Positions 17,157-25,475 of a stretch of 51,462 nucleotides of DNA are shown piece by piece. The position numbers and the translations under genes were made by a program. The DNA is from an uncultured Pelagibacteraceae bacterium (GTDB lineage Bacteria > Pseudomonadota > Alphaproteobacteria > Pelagibacterales > Pelagibacteraceae): positions 1 through 51,462 of the forward strand of contig CACLHJ010000003.1 in assembly GCA_902606645.1 (NCBI GenBank). Reading direction: 5' to 3'. The notes beneath the pieces were generated by a model, which worked only from the letters and a program-made list of their open reading frames with translations, did not search any database and was not told where the DNA came from. How positions within the stretch are numbered: the first letter of the stretch is position 1; the number at the start of each line of letters is the position of its first letter.

Positions 17157-17474
17157 TTATGATAAAAAAACAAATATGATGATCCAATAAGATAATAGGC
17201 CAGAGAATATAGTTGCAATAACATTTCTTGAAAAATAACCAACAATAATTGCAACTAAAGCTCCAAATATTTTAGGATCATTCATTTCTATATAAGCGCC
17301 ATAATCATTAATAAATATTGCAGGAAATATAATTGCTGGAAATACTGCAGATGGAACATAAGCTAATACAGCTTTGATTTTTTCACCTAGAAGATCTCGT
17401 CTAACTAGAACAATCATAGTCATTCTAGTAAAATAAGTTAATATTCCAGCAATTGTAATCGATAGCCAGGTCAT
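17157..17474 (-). CDS. azlD: AzlD-like branched-chain amino acid exporter subunit
   Basis: 105 residues, four hydrophobic segments. ITIAGILTYFTRMTMIVLVRRDL at the start and LAYVPSAVFPAIIFPAIF are typical of AzlD, the small partner of AzlC. Together they export branched-chain or other amino acids across the inner membrane. Overlaps the azlC stop by 4 bases (ATGA). Probably the last gene of the iron-transport transcript. Confidence 0.85.
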   Translation of the reverse strand: MTWLSITIAGILTYFTRMTMIVLVRRDLLGEKIKAVLAYVPSAVFPAIIFPAIFINDYGAYIEMNDPKIFGALVAIIVGYFSRNVIATIFSGLLSYWIIIFVFLS

Positions 17475-18157
17475 TTTTTTAACCTCAATAATAATGCAGC
17501 AACGAATAAAGCAATAACAGGCGAAATAAGAATATAAGATTTAAATGGTGCTTCAAAAAATAATAAAGAACTAATACCGCAAACAAGCATTACAATTACG
17601 TGATCCAATTTTTTTAAATCTTGAACAACAATTGCTATAAAAGTTAAGGGAATTGCAAATTTTAATCCAAGCTCTTCGGGAACAAATGAACCTAATATTA
17701 TCCCAGCGAGAGTTGCTATTTGCCAGCAAACCCACATTGTAATTCCTGTGCCTAGTAAGTGATAATGTAAATATTGTTCTGTTTTATTTTTTTTAAAAAA
17801 TTTATTAGACTCGGCAAATCCTTGATCAACCACAACATAAGAAATTAATAGCTTCTTAATAAAAGATAATTTTTCTAAATATTCAGATAAAACTGCTCCA
17901 TATAACAAATGTCTTGAATTAATTACACCTACTGACGTAACAGCTACTAAAGACGAAGCTCCACCAGATAATAATTGTAAAAAAACTATTTGTGAGGCTC
18001 CTCCAAATATAATGATGGACATAGCGTAAACCAAGTATGGATTAAAACCTAGGTCTACACCAATTGCTCCACAAATTATTCCAAAAGGAATTACTGAAAG
18101 CATATGAGGAGCGATATCAAGCATACCTCTTGAAAATAACTGTTTTTTTGAAAGCAT
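17471..18157 (-). CDS. azlC: AzlC-family permease
   Basis: 228 residues. IAPHMLSVIPFGIICGAIGVDLG and GASQIVFLQLLSGGASSLVAV plus INSRHLLYGAVL are the AzlC core; about eight hydrophobic segments. Main subunit of the AzlCD exporter. It begins 14 bases after the stop of the ABC ATPase gene, so it seems to be transcribed with the iron ABC transporter, an unusual pairing with no obvious functional explanation. Confidence 0.88.
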   Translation of the reverse strand: MLSKKQLFSRGMLDIAPHMLSVIPFGIICGAIGVDLGFNPYLVYAMSIIIFGGASQIVFLQLLSGGASSLVAVTSVGVINSRHLLYGAVLSEYLEKLSFIKKLLISYVVVDQGFAESNKFFKKNKTEQYLHYHLLGTGITMWVCWQIATLAGIILGSFVPEELGLKFAIPLTFIAIVVQDLKKLDHVIVMLVCGISSLLFFEAPFKSYILISPVIALFVAALLLRLKK

Positions 18158-18171
18158 TTATTTTGTTTGTA

Positions 18172-19233
18172 TTAAAAACAAACTATATGATCAATATTAA
18201 TTGGTCTTTTAATACCAAATTTTTCATCAACTTCGTGCTGATGAACGTGATGAGAATGAACAAAAACAGGGATTAATAAATCACTACTAGTTTTTAAAGT
18301 ATAAATAAAATTTGTTCCTCTAAATTTCCTATCAACTACCTCTAACTTAAGGTTACTTCGATCATCATGCTCGAGATCTTCTGGTTGTAATAGCAATTGA
18401 ACTTCAGAACCTTTTGGGTAGTGTTTTATAAAATTACCTTTAATTGTTCCTAAATCTTTATTTTCTAATGAATTTTCTCCTGTCACCTTAGCTGGAATTA
18501 ATATTCCCCTATTTAAAAAATTAACTACTTCAACTGAGTTTGGGAAATGATAAACATTATAAGGATCATCAAACTGCTTTACTTGACTATCTAATATAAT
18601 TGCACATTTATTACCTAAATAAAAAGCCTCATAAGAGTCATGAGTAACTATTATAGTTGTTATTTTTAATCTGCTTAGTATTTTTTTTAATCTTACTTGA
18701 ATTTCCTCTTTAAAACTTTGGTCAACATTAGATAAAGGTTCATCTAATAATAAAAGATCAGGTTGTGTTAACAAGGATCTTGCAAGAGAGGCTCTTTGTG
18801 CCTCACCTGCACTTATCTCATGTGGATATTTATTTAATATTTTTGATATATCTAGTAACTTTATTATTTCTTTAAAACTAAGTTTTTTCTTTTTTTTTTC
18901 TTTATTTTTATCAGCTCCTATTAATATATTTTTTTCTACAGTGTAATGTGGAAAGAGACTGTTATCCTGAAATGCTAAAGAAATATTTCTGTGCTCTGGT
19001 TCTATATTTTCTTTTTTAGAAGATAAAATTTTACCCTTTAATTGAATTGTGCCTTTGTCAATCGTCTCTAATCCAGCAATTGTTCTAAGTATTGTTGTTT
19101 TTCCAATACCAGATGGTCCAAGAATACATAAAGTTTCTCCTTCATTTTCAATCCCAAAAGATGCATTCTTTACCTTTGTTTTCCCACCTATGGCAAAGTC
19201 AACGTTTTTAATTTCTAAAAAGTTTTTACTCAT
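18172..19233 (-). CDS. fbpC: ABC transporter ATPase, ferric iron type (FbpC-like)
   Basis: 353 residues: nucleotide-binding domain (1-240) and a C-terminal TOBE-like region (about 270-350). Walker A GPSGIGKTT at 39-47, Q-loop LAFQDNSLFPHYTVEKN, Walker B LLLLDEPLSNVD, switch His in IVTHDSYEA. The signature motif reads ISAGEAQRASLAR instead of the usual LSGGQ. Overlaps the permease gene by 8 bases. Energises Fe3+ uptake together with the FbpA- and FbpB-like proteins; iron as substrate rests on those partners and on the operator upstream. Confidence 0.87.
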   Translation of the reverse strand: MSKNFLEIKNVDFAIGGKTKVKNASFGIENEGETLCILGPSGIGKTTILRTIAGLETIDKGTIQLKGKILSSKKENIEPEHRNISLAFQDNSLFPHYTVEKNILIGADKNKEKKKKKLSFKEIIKLLDISKILNKYPHEISAGEAQRASLARSLLTQPDLLLLDEPLSNVDQSFKEEIQVRLKKILSRLKITTIIVTHDSYEAFYLGNKCAIILDSQVKQFDDPYNVYHFPNSVEVVNFLNRGILIPAKVTGENSLENKDLGTIKGNFIKHYPKGSEVQLLLQPEDLEHDDRSNLKLEVVDRKFRGTNFIYTLKTSSDLLIPVFVHSHHVHQHEVDEKFGIKRPINIDHIVCF

Positions 19234-20848
19234 TTTCCCTTAAAATATAATTAGATGTAAGCATAATAAATGTTGTTGCAATTAAAATTAAAAATAAAGA
19301 TGGTACTGCAGCTGCCTCTAGTAAATCCTCAGATGCTGATATATATGCTGTCGTTGCAAATGTTTCAAAGTTAAATGGTCTTAAAATCAGTGTAATTGGA
19401 AGTTCTCTTATAATTTCAAGAGAAATTAAGATTAAGACGAATAAAAGTGAATTTCTTAGGTAGGGAACGTGAATATTCGTGAAAGTTTTTTGTTTAGAAT
19501 AACCAAGAAGATAAGAACTTTCATCAACAGAGATATTAATTTTTTCATATCCAGATTTTATTCCATTAAATGCCAAAGAATAAAATCTTACAAAATAAAC
19601 TAGAACTAAACCAAGGATAGATCCTATAAACATTTTTTTTATAGACAAGAAGCCTAGGGCTTGAACAATATTTTCATCAAACCATGCTATAAAAGTTATG
19701 AAAGCTACAGCTAGAATAACCCCTGGAATTGCGTAACCAGAAATAGATAGAGTAGATAAAATATTTAAAGCTTTATTTTTTGAAACTCTGTTCCCATAAT
19801 TTGAAATAAGAGAAAAAATTATCAAAACTATGCTTGATAAAAATACTAAATAAATTGTATTTAAAGTTAGAGTAACTACTTGAAGATCAAAAAAGTTTTC
19901 AGGAAATTTGACTGTCCAATATAACATTTGGCTCAAAGGGAATAAAAAACTCAAAAAGAATATAATAAAACAAACAAAAAATGCGTTAAACGCTTTAATT
20001 CCAGAAAGCTGTATTTTTTCTTTTTGCTTAAAACCACCTTTTGTATTGGAGTGATATTTTGCTCTTTTTCTAGATAAATTTTCTAAAATAAAAAGTGCAA
20101 AAATAAATATTAAAAGAAAAAAAGATAATCTATTCGAAAAAGCTAAATCATCAAACGCTATCCATGAATTGTAAATTCCAGTAGTTAGAGTGTTAATTGA
20201 AAAAAAATCAACTGCACCAAATTCAGCTAAAGTTTCCATCGCTACGAGAGATAAACCAGCTACTATAGCGGGTCTAGCGGCTGGTAAAATTAAAGAATAT
20301 AAAGACTTAAATTTTGAAAATCCCAAACTTCTTCCTAAATCAATTAGGTTTTGTGATTGATATAAGAATGATGCTCTTGTCAGAATATATACATAAGCAA
20401 ACAAAGAAAAAGAAAGTGAAAGAACAGCTCCAAACAAACCATCAAATTTTGGAATGTGCTGGTTGTAATTTCCTGGTCCAAATAAATTTTTTAAAATTGA
20501 ATACAAGGTTCCATAATTTTCAAAAAAGGCTGTTAGTGAGTAAGCATAAATATATGGAGGAACTGCGAATGATAATATTAAAGCCCACTTAAAAAAATTA
20601 CTAAATGGGAATTTATAAAATGAAACTAAATAAGCTGATAGAGTTCCTATTATAAATGTTAAAACTAAAACCGAGATTAACAAAACTAATGAATTAAAAA
20701 TATATTCTAAAAGAAAGGTTTCTTTTAGAATGGTAAAATAATTAGATGTGTCTTCAAAAAAACTGTAAAAAACAGTAACTATAGGAATTAATACACTTAT
20801 AGAAACTAGTAATGAGGATATAAACCAAATATTTAAGTTCTTAAACAT
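19226..20848 (-). CDS. fbpB: Ferric iron ABC transporter permease, two-domain (FbpB-like)
   Basis: 540 residues with about 12 membrane helices in two homologous halves, each carrying an EAA coupling loop: LGRSLGFSKFKSLYSLILPAARPAI near 190 and SSYLLGYSKQKTFTNIHVPYLRNSL near 450. Such fused double permeases are the rule for FbpB/SfuB ferric iron importers. Lies 39 bases after the peroxiredoxin gene and overlaps the ATPase gene downstream. Confidence 0.88.
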   Translation of the reverse strand: MFKNLNIWFISSLLVSISVLIPIVTVFYSFFEDTSNYFTILKETFLLEYIFNSLVLLISVLVLTFIIGTLSAYLVSFYKFPFSNFFKWALILSFAVPPYIYAYSLTAFFENYGTLYSILKNLFGPGNYNQHIPKFDGLFGAVLSLSFSLFAYVYILTRASFLYQSQNLIDLGRSLGFSKFKSLYSLILPAARPAIVAGLSLVAMETLAEFGAVDFFSINTLTTGIYNSWIAFDDLAFSNRLSFFLLIFIFALFILENLSRKRAKYHSNTKGGFKQKEKIQLSGIKAFNAFFVCFIIFFLSFLFPLSQMLYWTVKFPENFFDLQVVTLTLNTIYLVFLSSIVLIIFSLISNYGNRVSKNKALNILSTLSISGYAIPGVILAVAFITFIAWFDENIVQALGFLSIKKMFIGSILGLVLVYFVRFYSLAFNGIKSGYEKINISVDESSYLLGYSKQKTFTNIHVPYLRNSLLFVLILISLEIIRELPITLILRPFNFETFATTAYISASEDLLEAAAVPSLFLILIATTFIMLTSNYILRENE

Positions 20849-20887
20849 AGTGGGTTTATAATATAAAATTATCTTTTTAATATAACT

Positions 20888-21433
20888 TTACTTTGTTGAT
20901 GATAAATATTTAATACTATTTTCAGGTGTGGTCTCTATATAAGGATCATCATCAGATCCTGAATTATTAATTCCTGGTTCTTGCCACCATTTTTCAACTA
21001 TCCCATCTTTAATTACAGCCATATATCTCCAGCTTCTTTGACCAAATCCATTATGATCTTTTGCGATAAGCATGCCCATATATTTGGTAAATAGTCCTGA
21101 ACCATCTGGTATTAATTTTATGTTGGAAATACCCATTTTTTTTGCCCACTCATTCATTACATAAGAGTCATTAACAGAGCAGCAGTAAACTTCATCAATT
21201 CCAAAGTCTTTAATCTTAGTAAAGTTACTTTCAAAGCCAGGTAATTGTTGAGATGAACATGTGGGTGTAAAAGCACCTGGAAGGCTAAATAAGATTACTC
21301 TCTTTCCTTTAAAAAAATCATCTGTATTTTTTTCAATCCATTTTCCCCCAATTGAACAAGTTTCTTGATTTTCAGCAGTATCACCTTCTCTGACCTTAAA
21401 TTTTACATTTGGTATTTTAAATCCTTCAATCAT
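20888..21433 (-). CDS. Peroxiredoxin, Prx5 type
   Basis: 181 residues. LFSLPGAFTPTCSSQQLPGFE contains the peroxidatic Cys (C59) in the PxxxTxxC setting of the Prx5/AhpE-like class, followed by DEVYCCSVNDSYVMNEWAKK and RSWRYMAVIKDG. Reduces H2O2 and alkyl hydroperoxides with glutathione or thioredoxin. It is embedded between the FbpA-like and permease genes of the iron operon, which would couple peroxide defence to iron uptake. Cytoplasmic, no signal peptide. Possible resolving Cys are the CC pair near 104-105. Confidence 0.9.
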   Translation of the reverse strand: MIEGFKIPNVKFKVREGDTAENQETCSIGGKWIEKNTDDFFKGKRVILFSLPGAFTPTCSSQQLPGFESNFTKIKDFGIDEVYCCSVNDSYVMNEWAKKMGISNIKLIPDGSGLFTKYMGMLIAKDHNGFGQRSWRYMAVIKDGIVEKWWQEPGINNSGSDDDPYIETTPENSIKYLSSTK

Positions 21434-21460
21434 TTCAGCCTCTTTAGTAAATTTTTTTTA

Positions 21461-21512
21461 TGCCCAAAACTAATTTAGGAAAGGGTAAAAATCCTGATTT
21501 TAGAATTGGGCA
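21461..21512. promoter_or_regulatory. Long imperfect hairpin between the 62-aa gene and peroxiredoxin gene
   Basis: TGCCCAA (21461-21467) pairs with TTGGGCA (21506-21512); inside it CTAA/TTAG (21470-21473 / 21500-21503) and AGGA/TCCT (21477-21480 / 21492-21495) continue the stem with small symmetric internal loops. In the minus-strand transcript it sits about 28 bases upstream of the peroxiredoxin start codon. No U-tract follows, so a processing or translation-control element is as likely as a terminator. Confidence 0.45.
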
Positions 21513-21536
21513 CAATCATTAAAAAGAAAAATTATG

Positions 21537-21725
21537 TCAATTATTAAAGGGGGTGAGGACTGAAATGACCTCATGATCTTTAATATCTGATAATCTTCTA
21601 TTATTTATTTTATTTTTGATTTTTTCAACCTCCAACGAGCATGGTTCACATGTTATCTGACCCACTAGTGAACCGCTCGCATCAGAAGAATTATTTGTAT
21701 CAAAACTAAATAAATTCTTTTTCAC
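21537..21725 (-). CDS. Small CxxC protein, unknown
   Basis: 62 residues from GTG, starting 7 bases after the FbpA-like stop, with GGAAG about 10 bases upstream. Contains ITCEPCSLEVEKIKNKI, a CxxC pair at 26-29 followed by a charged helix. No signal peptide or membrane segment. Position inside the iron operon between the binding protein and the peroxiredoxin suggests a real, possibly metal- or redox-linked gene, but nothing in it is recognised and the GTG start makes it tentative. Confidence 0.45.
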   Translation of the reverse strand: MKKNLFSFDTNNSSDASGSLVGQITCEPCSLEVEKIKNKINNRRLSDIKDHEVISVLTPFNN

Positions 21726-21732
21726 TTATTTA

Positions 21733-22761
21733 TTACTTCCAACCTGCTGCAGTCATTACTTCTAATGCTGCTGCTTGATTTTTTCCATAAGAAGCTAGTT
21801 TAGTATTCATATCTTGTTGAAAATCTAATCCTAGATTATTTACTACTAATGGACTTGGTGAAACACCTTCAATCATTGGAAACTCAAATGTGTTGTTAGT
21901 GAAGTGCTCTTGAGACTCTGGAGTTAATAAAAACTCTACAAGTTTAATTGCATTATCTTTATTGGGTGCTCCTTTTACTAGAGCTGCACAACTAACATTC
22001 ATATGCGTTCCTCTACCATTTTGATTAGGAAAGAAAGCTTTTACTTTTTTAGCTGCTTCTTGTTGCTCTGCACCTTTTTTACCAGATAACATTAGAGCTA
22101 AATAATAAGTGTTAGCCACTGCAATATCAGCTTCTCCTGCTGCTACTGCCATTATCTGAGCTCTATCGTTTCCTTTAGAGTCTCTAGCCATATTTGCAAC
22201 AACTCCTTTTGCCCATTCAGCTGTAGCTTTTTTTCCATTATTTTCAATTAATGAAGCCACAAGAGATTTATTATAAATATTACTAGATTTTCTTATTACT
22301 AATCTACCTTTCCATTTAGGATCGGCTAGACCTTCATAAGACATTCCAGATAATTCAGCACCAGTAACTCTTTCAGGTGAATAATAAATAATTCTAGCTC
22401 TTTTTGCTATTCCAACCCATTTATTAGTTCTAAAGCTTTTTGGAACAGCAGCTCTTATAGCATCAGATGATAGGCCACGTTGAAGATGACCTTTTGCATC
22501 CATGGCACCACATCTTCCAGCATCAGCCGTGATGTATAGATCGGCAGATGAGTCTGCACCTTCACTAATGATTCTTTTTTCTAAAGCACCTGACTTACCG
22601 TTAATTAAATTTACTTTAATTCCTGTTGCTTTAGTAAACTTTCCATAAAGATCCGCATCGGCTTTATAGTGTCTTGCATTAAATATATTAACTTCATTTG
22701 CAATCGCAATAGATGATGCAAATACAGAAAATACTAATGCCAAAATTGATATTTTTCTCAT
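21733..22761 (-). CDS. fbpA: Ferric iron ABC transporter substrate-binding protein (FbpA/FutA-like)
   Basis: 342 residues from ATG 22761, chosen because GGGAG precedes it and it opens a signal peptide (ISILALVFSVFASSIAIA, then NEVNIFNARHY). An upstream frame of 23 more residues would run through the operator and is rejected. Family marks: NIFNARHYKADADLYGKF, GADSSADLYITADAGRC, YSPERVTGAELSG, ADIAVANTYYLALM with the Tyr pair that binds Fe3+. Periplasmic binding protein class 3. First gene of the operon with permease and ATPase; expression probably rises on iron shortage. Confidence 0.92.
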   Translation of the reverse strand: MRKISILALVFSVFASSIAIANEVNIFNARHYKADADLYGKFTKATGIKVNLINGKSGALEKRIISEGADSSADLYITADAGRCGAMDAKGHLQRGLSSDAIRAAVPKSFRTNKWVGIAKRARIIYYSPERVTGAELSGMSYEGLADPKWKGRLVIRKSSNIYNKSLVASLIENNGKKATAEWAKGVVANMARDSKGNDRAQIMAVAAGEADIAVANTYYLALMLSGKKGAEQQEAAKKVKAFFPNQNGRGTHMNVSCAALVKGAPNKDNAIKLVEFLLTPESQEHFTNNTFEFPMIEGVSPSPLVVNNLGLDFQQDMNTKLASYGKNQAAALEVMTAAGWK

Positions 22762-22792
22762 GTCTCCCTTTATATTTATGTTTATTTGCGAA

Positions 22793-22829
22793 TGAGAATT
22801 ATTCTCAATGCGAATGATTATCAATCGCA
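22793..22829. promoter_or_regulatory. Double Fur/RirA-type iron operator upstream of fbpA
   Basis: Site 1 (22793-22807) is a perfect 7-1-7 palindrome, TGAGAAT-T-ATTCTCA, which fits both the Fur 7-1-7 model and the RirA pattern TGA-N9-TCA. Site 2 (22809-22829), TGCGAATGATTATCAATCGC plus A, is a 21-base palindrome broken only at two paired positions and the centre; its core TGATTATCA resembles GATAATGATAATC-type Fur sites. GCGAATGA also repeats directly at 22788 and 22810. The pair lies 32-68 bases upstream of the ATG, where a repressor would block the promoter. Confidence 0.75.
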
Positions 22830-22891
22830 TATAATGTCGCAGTTTTCAATGATTTTAATAGATTGTAGAAAAAATATTTGTCTTTTAAGGA

Positions 22892-23779
22892 TTATTTCCA
22901 ATCACCTATCTTGCTGAATAAGAAATTCCTAAAAGCTTGAACTCTAGCGGTATTTTTTAAAGATTGTGGGTAGACGAAATGAGCTTCTGTGATTGGTCCC
23001 TCTACTTTAGGTAACACTTTAATAATATTGCTAGAACTTGATACTAAATATTCGGGGAGTGCAGCAAGACCTACACCAGACTCAACACCGTACAATAAGC
23101 CACTAACACTATTAACTTTCATAATAGATTTTCTTTTTTTTCCATCGTGCATACCTGTCTTTAAAGCCCAATCAGGATTATAAACTGGTGAAGGTGCACC
23201 TTTTCCAAATGAAATAAATTTATGTTTATTTAAATCATTTACAGTTTTTGGCATACCATTTTTCTCTAAATATTTACTTGAACCATAAATATAGTATTTA
23301 ATATCAACTAACTTTTTTTGAATATAGTTAAGCTGTTTAGGTCTTCTCATGAATATTCCTATGTCAGCTTGTCGAGTGCTTAAATCTAATTCTTTATCGT
23401 CAAAAACTAATTCTATTTCTATTTCAGGATTTAAGGTCATAAATTCCTGAATTCTTGGCGTTAACCAATGAGTTCCAAAACTTCTTACAGTAGTGATAGT
23501 TAATTTACCAGTAGGTTTATTTTTTTGATCTCCCAGTGATGTTTCAACCTCTTTAAGTTTACTAATTACTTCATGAGCAGTTTTAAAAACGTATTCACCA
23601 TTTTCAGTAAGAGTTAGTCCTCTAGCATGTCTCTCAAACAATTGAACTTTTAAATCTTGTTCAAGTGATTGAATTTGTCTACTTATAGCAGATTGACTTA
23701 GATTTAAGTTAACAGTAGCATTTGTGAAGCTTCCAGCTTCAGCAACTGCATGAAAAATTTTTAATTTATCCCAATCCAT
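22892..23779 (-). CDS. LysR-family transcriptional regulator
   Basis: 295 residues. N-terminal winged helix-turn-helix (residues 1-60: DKLKIFHAVAEAGSFTNATVNLNLSQSAISRQIQSLE) and a substrate-binding effector domain from about 90. The AISRQIQSLE recognition helix is standard. It overlaps the AcuI-like gene by one base, so the two are translationally coupled and it may regulate that operon or its own promoter. No effector can be read from the sequence. Confidence 0.92.
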   Translation of the reverse strand: MDWDKLKIFHAVAEAGSFTNATVNLNLSQSAISRQIQSLEQDLKVQLFERHARGLTLTENGEYVFKTAHEVISKLKEVETSLGDQKNKPTGKLTITTVRSFGTHWLTPRIQEFMTLNPEIEIELVFDDKELDLSTRQADIGIFMRRPKQLNYIQKKLVDIKYYIYGSSKYLEKNGMPKTVNDLNKHKFISFGKGAPSPVYNPDWALKTGMHDGKKRKSIMKVNSVSGLLYGVESGVGLAALPEYLVSSSSNIIKVLPKVEGPITEAHFVYPQSLKNTARVQAFRNFLFSKIGDWK

Positions 23780-24780
23780 TATTTATTTAAATCCACTAAT
23801 ACTCTTCCAGAAATTTCACCTTTTAAAATCTTTGGATAAGTTTCTAACAATTCTTCTAAACCTACAGTTAAGATTGATTTTTCTAACAAATCAAAATCAA
23901 TTAAATTTGAAGCTTCACCCCAAATAAATTCTCTTCTCTTGATGCTACAATTAGCAGAGTCCATACCCCAAAGCTTGATACCTCTTAACATGAATGGCAT
24001 AACACTTGTATTTAACTCGTTGTTATTTGCATTACCACAAACTGCTACAATTCCGTTAGGTTTAGTTTGAACAATTGCATTTGCTAAAATTTTTCCACCG
24101 ACAGTATCTACTACTCCGTCCCATAATCCTTTGTCCATAAGTCTTGGGTCTTTGTCAAATTCAGCTCTATTTACAATGTTTTTAGCTCCTAAAGACTTTA
24201 AATAATCTGACTTAGAATCTTTTCCTGTGACTGCAGTTACGTTGTATCCTAATTTTGTTAAAGCCATAATTGCAACACTTCCAACACCACCAGTAGCACC
24301 AGTTACTAATACATCGTTAACTTTTTCACCTAATAAAATACTTTCCCTTGCTTGAATTGCAAAAGTACTCATTAATGAAGTGAAGCCTGCTGTTCCTAAA
24401 ATCATTGCTTGCTTGGTTGTTAAGTTATCAGGTTTTTTTACCAAAAAATCTGCATTTACTTTTGCTATTTGCGAATATCCACCATAGAAAATTTCACCTA
24501 CTCTAAAGCCTGTTAAAATTACTTCATCACCCTCTTTAAACTTAGGGTTTTCGCTTTCTAAAACTTTTCCTGCAAAATCTATTCCTGGAATATGAGGAAA
24601 TTCTTTTACTAATCTTCCACCATTTTTTAGGATCATTCCGTCTTTAAAATTTAAATCAGAATAATCTACTTGAACAGTTACATCACCATGTTTTAAGAAA
24701 CTTTTATCAATTGACTTAACTTCCCTCGTAAAATTTTCGCCTTCTTGATTTACGATTAATGCTTTGAATTGATCAGACAC
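23779..24780 (-). CDS. acuI: MDR-family quinone oxidoreductase, acrylyl-CoA reductase (AcuI/YhdH)-like
   Basis: 333 residues, zinc-free medium-chain reductase. YSDLNFKDGMILKNGGRLVKEFPHIPGIDFAG at the N-terminus, nucleotide-binding VLVTGATGGVGSVAIMAL, and VAVCGNANNNELNTSVMPFMLRGIKLWGMDS at 245-275 are the YhdH/AcuI signature. The enzyme reduces acrylyl-CoA to propionyl-CoA with NADPH, detoxifying acrylate such as that made from DMSP. Two bases after folE and overlapping lysR. The acrylyl-CoA role is family-based. Confidence 0.87.
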   Translation of the reverse strand: MSDQFKALIVNQEGENFTREVKSIDKSFLKHGDVTVQVDYSDLNFKDGMILKNGGRLVKEFPHIPGIDFAGKVLESENPKFKEGDEVILTGFRVGEIFYGGYSQIAKVNADFLVKKPDNLTTKQAMILGTAGFTSLMSTFAIQARESILLGEKVNDVLVTGATGGVGSVAIMALTKLGYNVTAVTGKDSKSDYLKSLGAKNIVNRAEFDKDPRLMDKGLWDGVVDTVGGKILANAIVQTKPNGIVAVCGNANNNELNTSVMPFMLRGIKLWGMDSANCSIKRREFIWGEASNLIDFDLLEKSILTVGLEELLETYPKILKGEISGRVLVDLNK

Positions 24781-24781
24781 T

Positions 24782-25399
24782 TTAATCTTTTGGTATACTT
24801 ATAAATCTTAAATATCTATTTTGATAACTTAGGTCTTCTTTAAATTGGCCTAAGTAATAATTTGTTACAGTTGTTGCTTGTTCTTTTTTTATCCCTCTCA
24901 TAGTCATACATTGATGAGTAGAATCCATTGTAACAGCTACACCTTTTGCATCTAAAGATTCCATTAGAGTCTTGGCTATTTGCATTGTTAGTCTTTCTTG
25001 CGTTTGTAATCTTTTTGAAAATACTTCTACAACTCTTGCAAGTTTACTTAATCCTACAACTCTTTCTTTTGGAATATAAGCAACGTGAGCTTTTCCAATA
25101 ATTGGAGCCATATGATGCTCACAATGACTTTGAACTGAAATATTCTTTTGAATAACCATGTCGTCATATCCATCTACATCACCAAAAGTTTTATCTAAAA
25201 TTTTATTTGGATCAACTTTGTACCCACCAAAGTATTCTTTGTATGCCTTCATTACTCTTTTTGGAGTTTCTAAAAGCCCTTCTCTGTTAGGATCTTCGCC
25301 CAACCAAGTTAAAATAGTTTTGAAAGCCTGTTCTGCTTCCTTGTCAGTAACTTCGCTTGTTTCAATAATTTTATTGTCTGTATCTTTTACTAATTTCAT
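24782..25399 (-). CDS. folE: GTP cyclohydrolase I
   Basis: 205 residues. Zn ligands and active site in VQSHCEHHMAPIIGKAHVAYIPK and CMTMRGIKKEQATTVT; LSKLARVVEVFSKRLQTQERLT and EDPNREGLLETPKRV are conserved. Catalyses GTP to 7,8-dihydroneopterin triphosphate, the first step of folate (and queuosine) synthesis. Folate supply is relevant to the tetrahydrofolate-linked demethylation genes in this window. Divergent from hisI with a 76-base gap. Confidence 0.95.
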   Translation of the reverse strand: MKLVKDTDNKIIETSEVTDKEAEQAFKTILTWLGEDPNREGLLETPKRVMKAYKEYFGGYKVDPNKILDKTFGDVDGYDDMVIQKNISVQSHCEHHMAPIIGKAHVAYIPKERVVGLSKLARVVEVFSKRLQTQERLTMQIAKTLMESLDAKGVAVTMDSTHQCMTMRGIKKEQATTVTNYYLGQFKEDLSYQNRYLRFISIPKD

Positions 25400-25475
25400 A
25401 GCGCCTTTTTATACAGTAATTACTTAATTTTAAAATATTTAATATAGTGAGATTTATGCTAAATAGTCACTACAT
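25400..25475. promoter_or_regulatory. Divergent promoter region folE / hisI
   Basis: Only space between two divergent genes, strongly AT-rich, so both promoters must lie here. For hisI, TATAGT at 25443-25448 is a plausible -10 about 27 bases before the ATG. I see no clear -35 or operator. Confidence 0.4.

Noticed and set aside
21733-22830. Longer start of the FbpA-like protein at 22830
   Set aside because: The extra 23 codons run through the palindromic operator and destroy the N-terminal signal peptide; the ATG at 22761 has a good ribosome-binding site.
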